Positions 19,021-26,695 of a DNA stretch of 26,695 nucleotides are shown in pieces. Location: assembly GCA_032718475.1 (NCBI GenBank), contig JAUCBJ010002242.1, positions 1-26,695 of the forward strand, given 5' to 3'. Position 1 is the stretch's first letter. Every line of letters begins with the position of its first letter. This DNA is from Nemertoderma westbladi (taxonomy: Eukaryota > Xenacoelomorpha > Nemertodermatida > Nemertodermatidae). Under the pieces are notes generated by a model. It was not told the DNA's origin. It saw nothing but the letters and a program-made list of their open reading frames with translations, and ran no database searches. The translations under genes and the position numbers were made by a program.

Positions 19021-19975
19021 ACCGGAAAGTGAAAACCTGGGGCGGGCTACAAGAAGCTCCGTTAGTACTAACGGCGCCGTTAACTACAATTGTGAGCGAC
19101 ACGAAACCTCCATTAAATTAATGGCGGCTTTAACTAAAGGAAGCCAGCGACTCGAAGCTCCGTTACACTAACGGAGGACTCTCCGTTAAGGTATTTTACA
19201 CCATGCGCCAGTAGGCACCTTTAAGGTTCCGTTAATAAATGTTTTGTATTCTACTCTACATAACTAAAAGCATTCTGAATAACTATATTTTTAGCTTTCA
19301 TAGTATAGAACTTGAATTCACGTTCTGTGTGACATTCAATCATCTCCGCATTATCCAAGTCCTATTTGAGTTCTAATTAAACATTGCGGCGCATTGCAGC
19401 TGATGTGGGTGGACTTAGATGTGCAATCACGGTTATAAACACAGTTCAACTTAGTTTTCCGTCATCAGTTAGACCTTTTCAGAAATCTTAGAGATACCTA
19501 ATTTTACGAACGATTGCTCAATGACCAGGTGGAAGTCGTTGGTCATTGATAGATAGAATAGCTTTATACCCAATACTCGGGCACTCCATATGCTCTATTA
19601 CAATAGTTGTTTTGATGATGTTAAATTCCCGATCTTAACATTAATTGTGTGCGCTATTGCCTAAGCATGAAACTGTAGCGGTAGCATTTGCTGCCTTTGG
19701 TGAACATTATTTTTTAGACGGCACTCCAACAATAACATTATCGAGTTGCCTAAGCAACCACAACAACATTCACGTGTACGCAATTTTATCAACATTTGGA
19801 AAGTATCACTTTTAGTACTAACGGAACCTTAACGGTGATCTCACTAACGGAGGCCTAAATACTCGTTCGTGTCGCCTATTATGAGTTCTCCGTTAAGTGC
19901 ACTTCCGTTAAACCTCCGTTAACTTTAAATTAACGGAGCTTCGTGTCGCCCGCCCCTGGTATTTTTCACCTGGTC
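19021..19975. mobile_element. MITE with hAT-like terminal inverted repeats
   Basis: The left end reads GTGAAAACCTGGGGCGGGCT then ACAAGAAGCTCCGTTA. The right end, on the minus strand, reads GTGAAAAATACCAGGGGCGG then GCGACACGAAGCTCCGTTA. The shared core CAGGGGCGGGCGACACGAAG plus CTCCGTTA resembles the CAGGGGCGG termini of many hAT transposons. Both ends then carry repeated CTCCGTTAA words in either orientation (about 19055-19190 and 19810-19945), giving strong fold-back potential. No transposase frame lies between them, so it is non-autonomous. No perfect 8-bp target duplication was found next to the core; the inverted similarity runs some 16 bases further out on each side. It lies about 190 bases downstream of the secreted-protein gene. 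Confidence 0.7.
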
Positions 19976-20018
19976 GATGATAAGTAAGTTGTGAACAATA
20001 AATATGTTTTTCGAAAAT

Positions 20019-20024
20019 TTTAAT
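20019..20024 (-). terminator. Candidate ATTAAA polyadenylation signal
   Basis: The minus strand carries ATTAAA about 140 bases after the stop codon at 20165. No AATAAA occurs between the stop and the MITE, so this common variant is the best candidate for ending the transcript of the secreted-protein gene. Confidence 0.35.
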
Positions 20025-20164
20025 TGATTTTTTCGGTTTCAGTTTTATCAGTACAGTATCAGTATATTCAATAGTCCAGTCTTCAAACCTGTAACAAAAC
20101 TTGTGCTAAACCTGTAGAGAAACAGTCAATTACTGAAAGTAAGGCAACCAATCCATTACTTGTA

Positions 20165-20333
20165 TTACTGAAGTCGTAGCATTTCGAGATTACCGTCAAG
20201 ATTCAGCTCCAAGCAATCCGCTAGGTAAATGAGACGAATGTGTCGTTCCATAGTGTCCAATGAAGAGTTAGTTACATAATCAACAAATTCCGACGCCGGA
20301 TTTGATTCAATACTTACGATATCTATTAGATAC
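20165..20333 (-). CDS. Coding exon 5: putative helix D and stop
   Basis: The acceptor TTATTTAACAG precedes GTATCTAATAG. The first base completes R153. The exon encodes YLIDIVSIESNPASEFVDYV, sequon N175-S-S, then LDTMERHIRLIYLADCLELN and ends EMLRLQ before TAA at 20167-20165. C193 sits in the last predicted helix. Confidence 0.88.
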
Positions 20334-23300
20334 CTGTTAAATAATGGAAACAGTATACGTTACTGGGTTTGTTAGATACGCGGGCAATCTGATTAAGTGA
20401 CAAACATAGAAGAATAAAACTAATTTAGAGCCAAGTTATCATTATTCCCACTCCCTTCATGGTTTTATAGATATAAATGTTAGTCAAGTATACGGTATCA
20501 CTATTCTAGTAATACACCCCCCCCCCCCCCCCCCCCAGATACGCTGCCCGCTTTCATTTTAGCAAGTGCTTTACTCATAAAGCAACTTCCAAAATACTCT
20601 GTTTAAGTTTGGCCAATTCAAAATTTATTATTTCAAAACTTATTTGATTTCTGATACTTTTTTTTAACAAGTAATAGTTATGTCAACTAATTACGAAAAA
20701 TGAACTATTTTTGGAAAAAATTTTTTAAATGAAACTTGAAGCATCAAGACAACGCTGTGGACTTCTAAAAACCACATGTTTGGAATCAGCACGCCATGGA
20801 GAACATTAAAAAAATTTTCCAATGTAGTCCAATTTTTAAAAAATTAACGTTTTTTTGGAAATTTTTCCTAAAAACTGACATTTTGAGTGAAAAATAGAAA
20901 AATGTTAATTTTTTACTTCAGAAAAAAATATTGGCAAATATTTTCGTAAAAAAAAATTGTTTTCTTAGGTTTCGAAATATGGGCTACAAGATAGGATGTT
21001 TCAAATCACTAAAACAAACTTCATAATAGGGTATTTTGGCCACCCTTGGCCCACTGTGCATGGAGAATGACATGTTAGCATGATCCTAACTTATACTTCG
21101 TAATACTCTCACTTGTCCCACACCTTCAGAAGCGATTAAGTTTGTGCTAATTTTACACCAGCGAATGAGCTCAACCGTTAAATAATGTTTGCACTTCATA
21201 TAAGTGATGCAGGATGAACGCCTCCATGATATATGCTATTTTGTTATTTGTTGGTATAATACAGTATGTATAAATTAGATTAGAGTACCGGTATAAATTA
21301 TGTAGGATGTGTGGGGGAGGGAGCAGGGAGGACTGTTATCCTCCAATATATATGTATAACCCGCAGATTTCTTAATTAATAACTAATAATATACCTCCTA
21401 CCTGATTGATAGGTCTTTCACTCCACGAATGATTTGGCGAATAAAGAAGACAACATTGGTCCTTGTTGTGTTATAATTAGATGCGATTCTTCCAATATCA
21501 AGTCTTATCAACGGCGAATGAAATACCTTTTTGTAAGTTTTCAAATCTCCTAGGAACTAAAAAATTTGAATAATACGAAATATGTTTTAAATTGCTTATT
21601 AATTAAAGTTGGAAGAAATAAGTTATGGATTTGAATACAACGCAGTTATATGGTTACCAAAAGACCTAAAATTAACAAAAATAGAAGTCATATATAATAG
21701 GTATATAGCATATACAGCTGTTTAATCTTGAGTAAGGTTATAACTGATAAGTGTTACTCCAACACTATTATTGGATAACAGTTTGATATCCTCAAAATGC
21801 ATGTTGAGAGTTGTACATTAATTATATTATACCTATGGAAAAGACTTGAAAGAATAATTAATATTATATATTTTTATTTACCTTTGGTAAAAATTTATAT
21901 ACTGGAGCAGAATGCATATCTTCATAGGTCATGTTGACTTCTGGGCATGGAATAGAAGGTGTACTATGGAGGATGACAGACTCTTCAATACCATAAACCT
22001 GCAAGAAAGATTCATCAATATGCATTGAATTTGTTAAATCTCTGAAATAACGTATTTTGAACGATTGGTGATTTTATCACCAATTTATTGTTAGGATAAA
22101 AAGATTAGGAAGACTAGGTAGATACATATTCTTCTAAGAGTAGGCTACTTAAAAGTATGGAAGGACTACTGATAACGCCACCCAAGATATGTTTTAACAT
22201 TGTATATTTTAACATGCATTGCATATGTGTTGTGTATATATGTATATATACACGTCGGCTCATTGTGACAAACCGGTACCTACAATTATGTCAGGATTGA
22301 TAATATCTGCGCTATGCAGTCGAAATATACTTGTATAAATTATACAATTATGATTGAATTTATTTATATAAAGGGGCAGGTTCCCAACTACAGCGAGTTC
22401 AATTCAGTTTCTAAGAATAACATAATTTCAATAAGCCAAATAATTCTCGTTAAGTCCCAGTTCCCAAATAAGTCTATTATTATTTAACAATTTGTCCCGT
22501 TTGACTAAATCATATCCTGACATTATGTTATACAATTATACATTTACATATGATATGTATAAGTATACATATACAGATATGTAGGATAATAGGTTTGTGG
22601 GCCGCATGTAATAGGGCAATATTTTGAAGCAAGTTGTAACGGACGGACACGTTATACAAACGAAGATTCACCACGAATTGAAAAACTGCTTAACCTGGAT
22701 TCCAAGAATGACGAATGTAATTTATTGTAAAGATGATTTACCTAATAAGAGTGTTGGTATGCCGTGTTATTTGCGTATTTTATTGTGTCATTATGTGTGT
22801 ACGTACATGTACCTGTATATACACATCCTGTACGTAGGTCTATCTATATGATGTGATGCATGATATCACATACGTTTGATGTACTTTTATCTGAAACCTT
22901 TCTGTGATAAATTACAAGCAACAATTACCAATTTTGGTATATAAAAGTACATGTTATTTTCACACTGCATAAAATAATTCAATGAGAAAATGATAATGCA
23001 GTTTATATTTGCTTTATCGATTCGCCAAAATACGAGCGCAAATCTATTGGGAATATTTATTTGGAACATATTAAAGACTGCATTTAATAAATCCATTCAT
23101 TTCAATATGAACTTAAGATACCACCAGTAGGATAATAATTACCCATTTTTTCATTTATATCACATTCCATATTTTAAGTCTATATATTAATTTTGAGTAA
23201 TTCTATGGAGTTTAAAAAATTATTTGTCAGATACCGGTATTTAAGGACTTACCATTTCGTTTCTCCATTTTCTGACATGTTTTAGCGAATGTTCTACTTC

Positions 23301-25075
23301 TATTCTGACCCTCTCTATCAGATGATCTGTGGTGGTGTTATTGTTGACCCGAAAAGTCATGGTAGTGATAGAATCATCAGTGAGAGCAATATTTATTATA
23401 ACAGCTGCAACAAATAAAAATTAAATATTGATAGACACAATATTTTGAAAAGAAAATATAAAAGTTAACGAATCAACCCCAATTTCTGACTCCCTGCAGT
23501 GGTCTGAGTTGTTAAATAAGTGACCAAATAATAATATATAGTTAGCTTGCCTACTAGCTTGCCTACTACGATTAACAGCTAACAAACAAGTATAACCAGA
23601 AATAATTTATTTTAACTCAAACTCGACCTGGTACTAGTAAGAATATAATTATGGGTATATTGTTCTTATACCAAGTATTGTAGCTTCAAGTAATCAAGTA
23701 AATAGTCAGTAAAAATAGTCAGTTCAAGTAAATATCAAGTAATTTCTCTACCAATTAAACCAAAAGTGAAATGTAATTTAAAAAATTCAATTTAAAAAGA
23801 CCAGAATGTTACCAGTACACAATGCAACCAGAATGTTGTCTCGGTACGGTATGCATTAACAAATCAGTATGTTAGCAGCTCACATGTGTATGTGTTTTTC
23901 TGATAACAGCTGCACGGTACTCTGTATATCTTATAACAGCTGCACGGCACTCTGTATATCTTAAAACAGCTGCATGGTACTCTGTATATCTTATAACAGC
24001 TGCTTGAAACAGCTGCACGGTACTCTGTATATCTTAAAACAGCTGCATGGTACTCTGTATATCTTATAACAGCTGCATGGTACTCTGTATATCTTATACC
24101 AGCTGCACGGTACTCTGTATATCTTATAACAGCTGCATGGTATTCTGTATATCTTATAACAGCTGCATGGTACTCTGTATATCTTATAACAGCTGGACGG
24201 TACTCTGTATATCTAATAACAGTTTGACTGTACTCTGTATATCTTATAACAGCTGCATGGTACTCTGTATATCTTATAACAGCTGCATGGTACTCTGTAT
24301 ATCTTATAAAAGCTGCACGGTACGCTGTATATCGAATAACATTAAAATGTGAGATATACAATTCCTTATTCACCAAAAATGAGATGTGGCACCCAAATTT
24401 TGGAATTTTTTAAAAGTGTCATAAATCGGGTTGATTGATGGATGGCGATAAATTGATTAATGCACATTTAGCGATTCAGTACCATAAAACATCACCACTT
24501 ATTTCGTTTTATCTAATGTTTGTAATTCCAAAATATTTTATCCACTTCCTTGTCTTCTTAAGTGGCATGTGGATCAATTTTAATGCGTTGACTTTTCAGC
24601 CATTTTAATGAGAATCGCAGAAAACCCTGAAAACAATGTTGAAGACAATACGTAGAACATTTTACAGGAAAATCTAACATTTTAGTTTCGTGGTACACCA
24701 TAGATAGTACACCCCAAACGTTTTATCTTTTTAATGTAAATCCGGTCCAGTCGATTCAGGAGTTTTGTTTCTTAGGAGATTTGTTTTAAAATTTTAGGAG
24801 AATTGTTTTAAAATCTTAGGAGATTGGTTTTAAAATCTTAGGAGATTGGTTTTAAAATCTTAGGAGATTTGTTTTAAAATCTTAGGAGATTTGATTTAAA
24901 ATCTTAGGAGATTTGTTTTAAAATCTTAAAATTTAGTGTCCCGACGAACAACCCAAATTTTGTATAAAATTTCATTGTAAAGTTACAAAATTATTATTTT
25001 TGGGCATAATCTCACCCAATAGATAACTATTAACAAATTACCTGTGAAAATAGCATTTATTAGATGTTTAGCCAT
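20165..25075 (-). CDS. Five-exon secreted protein, possible class I helical cytokine
   Basis: Joining 25075-25042, 23404-23253, 21998-21882, 21556-21402 and 20333-20165 gives an unbroken 208-codon frame plus TAA. Every intron is GT..AG, and the phases are 1, 0, 0 and 2. The protein starts MAKHLINAIFTAVIINIAL, a clear signal peptide with cleavage near residues 18-20. Sequons are at N33/N34, N84, N130 and N175. Residues 37-72 (from DHLIERVRIEVEHSLKHVRK) look like a long amphipathic helix A. Residues 73-94 form a proline-rich loop with C80. Residues 95-121 and 122-162 look like helices B and C. Residues 166-207, with C193 in IRLIYLADCLEL, look like helix D. C80 and C193 are the only cysteines and could pair. 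This plan, and coding exons of 34, 152, 117, 155 and 169 bases, resemble growth hormone, EPO and IL-6 type genes. No sequence family was recognised, so the gene is solid while the class is inferred. Another secreted helical protein is the main alternative. Confidence 0.85.
20517..20536 (+). repeat. Poly-C run of 20 in intron 4
   Basis: Twenty consecutive C residues follow AATACA. On the gene's strand this is poly-G inside the last intron, 182 bases upstream of coding exon 5. The rest of that intron (20334-21401) is AT-rich with no other feature. Confidence 0.95.
21402..21556 (-). CDS. Coding exon 4: putative helices B and C
   Basis: The acceptor AAATTTTTTAG precedes TTCCTAGG; the donor is ATCAG followed by GTAGGA, in phase 2. 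The next GT downstream would bring in an in-frame TAG, and using the AG seven bases into the exon would break the frame, so these limits are well fixed. It encodes FLGDLKTYKKVFHSPLIRLD, sequon N130-T-T and VVFFIRQIIRGVKDLSI. Confidence 0.88.
21882..21998 (-). CDS. Coding exon 3: loop with first cysteine
   Basis: The acceptor TTCTTTCTTGCAG precedes GTTTATGG; the donor is CCAAAG followed by GTAAAT, in phase 0. The 39 codons encode VYGIEESVILHSTPSIPCPE and end VYKFLPK. C80 and sequon N84-M-T lie here, in what would be the long A-B loop of a four-helix bundle. Confidence 0.88.
23253..23404 (-). CDS. Coding exon 2: signal peptide end and helix A
   Basis: The acceptor TTTTTATTTGTTGCAG precedes CTGTTATAATAAATATTG; the donor is GAAATG followed by GTAAGTCC, in phase 0. 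It encodes residues 12-62: the end of the signal peptide (AVIINIAL), an NNNTTT glycosylation cluster and a long charged-hydrophobic heptad-like stretch ending VRKWRNEM. Confidence 0.88.
23903..24340 (-). repeat. 30-bp minisatellite in intron 1, 14 copies
   Basis: The plus-strand unit reads ATAACAGCTGCAYGGTACTC then TGTATATCTT. Copies start at 23903, 23933 and 23963, then, after a 13-base partial unit, every 30 bases from 24006 to 24306. Most carry the CAGCTG E-box palindrome; the copy at 24216 has CAGTTTG. Because 30 is a multiple of three, both strands stay open (170 codons on the minus, 101 on the plus) and give periodic peptides such as AVIRYTEYHA. These are not treated as genes. On the gene's strand each unit contains TGCAG before CTGTTATAA, identical to the acceptor of coding exon 2. 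Confidence 0.95.
24771..24932 (-). repeat. 22-bp minisatellite in intron 1, seven copies
   Basis: The plus-strand unit reads CTTAGGAGATTTGTTTTAAA followed by AT. The GGAG cores recur every 22 bases from 24774 to 24906. The array lies 109 bases downstream of the donor of coding exon 1. Confidence 0.95.
25042..25075 (-). CDS. Coding exon 1: start codon and signal peptide start
   Basis: The ATG is at 25075-25073, preceded by AAGATA; the exon ends ACAG before GTAATTTG, leaving a phase 1 intron. It encodes only 11 residues (MAKHLINAIFT) and the first base of A12. Upstream, TTTTATTATCAG is an acceptor for a 5' untranslated exon or for trans-splicing. Confidence 0.8.
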
Positions 25076-25080
25076 TATCT

Positions 25081-25286
25081 TCTGATAATAAAACTTCGAA
25101 TATAATATATTTATATATTAAATATGTAAATAATAAAATAAATATATAAATATAATATAAGAAATAAAATATAAAAATATAAATTTTATATACATAAAAA
25201 ATAACTGTTAAGAAAATAATAGTTAAATATTTACAACCAATACGGATATTTTGGAGGTTCAGTTTTATTTATTTATACTACTTACC
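25081..25286 (-). other. Candidate 5' untranslated intron and first exon junction
   Basis: On the minus strand, CTAAGCAAAG followed by GTAAGTAG (25286/25285) is a strong donor. TTTTATTATCAG before AAGATAATG (acceptor AG at 25083-25082) is a suitable acceptor 6 bases upstream of the start codon. Together they define an AT-rich intron of 204 bases and an upstream exon of roughly 25287-25400 plus base 25286. That exon has ATG codons soon followed by stops, so it would be non-coding. Confidence 0.5.
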
Positions 25287-25428
25287 TTTGCTTAGTTAGG
25301 AATTTCATCACGTTTAGGAATTGATTTTCATCACATTTGGTTTCTCTCCATTCACTCCATTGTCGTATCTAAACTATGACTTTAATTTTTGTTTCGTAAT
25401 ATAGTACTTCTGTATGTGCCAGTTATAA

Positions 25429-25438
25429 TATTTAAATA
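25429..25438 (-). promoter_or_regulatory. TATA-like element upstream of the secreted-protein gene
   Basis: TATTTAAATA lies about 140 bases upstream of the predicted first donor, which would place a transcription start near 25400. In AT-rich DNA such words are common, so support is weak. Confidence 0.25.
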
Positions 25439-25440
25439 GT

Positions 25441-26695
25441 AAGCACACTAGGCTACCAGTATGCTAAATTTTGGCAACCACAATAATTTAACAAGGCTAT
25501 TTGGAGTTTGGAATGGTAAGACCCATTAAGGCCCACTACCAATACCAAAGGACATACAGTTACTTAGTATTAAATGGGAGAATCTTTTTAGGCTCGTTAA
25601 GCCAAGGAATGCCTGTTCACAACCATGGGTGATCTTCCACAGTAAACCCTTCCACGGTATTTAGTATTAACATTCAATAACTAAAATGAGATGAGAAGTA
25701 CCGGTAGTGAGTTCTATTGTAGTTAATGTTATATAATGACAAATTTAATGTATTTATTAAATAGAAGAAAATAGCCTCGCACGGTTGCAGAACCAAGCAA
25801 CATTTGAACGTTATCAAGTTAAACTGCAGTTATTCTACAACCTTATAGTGATTTGTTGGTACTGGAAAGAACTGGCCATTCAAGGATTCCATATATGTAA
25901 CTCAATCTGAATTTCGTCGTAAAATAGCTGAGGTATGAGTGTTAAAAAGTTCCATGGTTATGCCTCTATATACACCTAACTAATTTATTCTATCTCCCGC
26001 TGTCAGAACATTACCTTGACCTTGCTCCAAAAGAGATCAGGGATTCTTTGTCCATCTGGTATGGACGTAGTCTGGTCGTTGTTCCAGGTAGTTGTGATGG
26101 GTGGCCGCCTTTGATATAAATCATGGTTTGAATTGCAATAAAGTAGGTGGTCGGTCTACTTGTTATCCAATGACAATGAACTCCATGATGTCAGTAGTGA
26201 CCTAGCTTCCTTAGCATCAGGGGGGATGCAATGTGATGCTTGTGCCCATAGTTAGAGAACATGCAGGTTTAGATAGAGAGGCTGGACTATGGTGCAATAT
26301 AGTCCGAGGGGCGTACACGTACAAACCACTGACCCAGGCGTAGTTGTACGTACATTAAAGTTATAAACCTTGGCAGTGAGTGACACGTGGGACACCCCCA
26401 ATGCCGAATCAGCAAAAGATGCAAAGTGTCCGAGACCGGAGTGACCGATGCAAAGTGACCGAGTAACAAGCCAAACAAACTCGTGAGGATCTTTGATGAG
26501 CGGATTTACCACAAATGGGATTTCCCCTACAGCATGGTTATGGCTTTGGTACGCTGCCGTGTGTTCAGCTCTCTATCATTCATGGAGCATCCCGTTGCTT
26601 AAGGGTATTGAGGAAAAAGTTGTGGTTTGGGAGCTGAAGATGAACAGGCTTGCCGTCCGAATATCGAATGAACAAAAATACATATATTAGTAGAC
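25441..26695. other. Unassigned DNA
   Basis: No gene or element was established. The segment 26190-26690 is richer in GC and carries GATGCAAAGTG twice (26418 and 26448), which suggests a dispersed repeat of unknown type. Overlapping open frames there (26252-26512, 26493-26690) show no motifs. Confidence 0.4.

Noticed and set aside
21402-21556. Alternative exon 4 limits that would make the last intron phase 0
   Set aside because: The next donor, seven bases downstream, brings in an in-frame TAG, and the alternative acceptor seven bases in breaks the frame. The phase 2 intron stands.
22624-22851. 75-codon forward frame
   Set aside because: It lies in intron 2 of the minus-strand gene, starts without an ATG at its stated end and has no recognisable motif.
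23903-24340. CRISPR-like array of 30-bp repeats
   Set aside because: Units are directly contiguous with no spacers, and the context is a eukaryotic intron.
23864-24376. 170-codon minus-strand and 101-codon plus-strand open frames with periodic peptides
   Set aside because: Both are produced by a 30-bp minisatellite whose period is a multiple of three. They lack signals of a gene and lie inside an intron of the gene on the minus strand.

Overview
The window is AT-rich, non-coding-heavy DNA from an animal nuclear genome. Split genes with GT..AG introns, several non-LTR retrotransposon relics, a Ty3/gypsy relic, a Penelope-like relic, MITE-like elements and many micro- and minisatellites all say eukaryote, and this mix suits an invertebrate (tunicate, other deuterostome, mollusc or cnidarian). 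I cannot name the species. No bacterial-style operon, rRNA, tRNA or CRISPR array was seen.

The one gene I can build completely is on the minus strand at 25286..20165. It has a probable non-coding first exon followed by five coding exons (25075-25042, 23404-23253, 21998-21882, 21556-21402, 20333-20165). All junctions are GT..AG, the reading frame is continuous, and the predicted protein has 208 residues. It carries a signal peptide, several N-glycosylation sequons, only two cysteines outside the signal peptide (C80 and C193), and a pattern that reads as four long amphipathic helices. The exon number, exon sizes, intron phases (1-0-0-2) and the place of the two cysteines recall the long-chain class I helical cytokine/hormone genes (growth hormone, erythropoietin, IL-6 types). 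This is a fold-level inference, not a sequence match. It is the best candidate for something undescribed here.

Layout. 1-960: nothing recognised. 966-4285: nested LINE relics of at least three kinds, including an internally deleted element between 63-bp direct repeats. 4286-8200: mostly unassigned, with a 37-bp minisatellite, a possible solo LTR and a LINE copy carrying a 98-bp internal duplication. 8208-10129: a broken Ty3/gypsy pol region inside a 58-bp inverted repeat pair. 10130-13560: unassigned DNA, then LINE and Penelope-like relics. 14215-15376: a MITE-like element. 16078-16451: a possible 3'-terminal exon of an unknown gene. 17776-18345: poly-G, an RT fragment and an (AGT)16 tract. 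19021-19975: a MITE with hAT-like termini. 20165-25440: the secreted-protein gene; its first coding intron holds two minisatellites, one of which copies the acceptor site of coding exon 2. 25441-26695: nothing recognised.

One LINE family, marked by a 3' end of TGCAGCTGCAATGCAGCATG plus GATC and a (TAG)n tail, recurs throughout the window and appears to insert into its own tails. Apart from the gene and the possible exon at 16155, the longer open frames are transposon relics or minisatellite reading frames.
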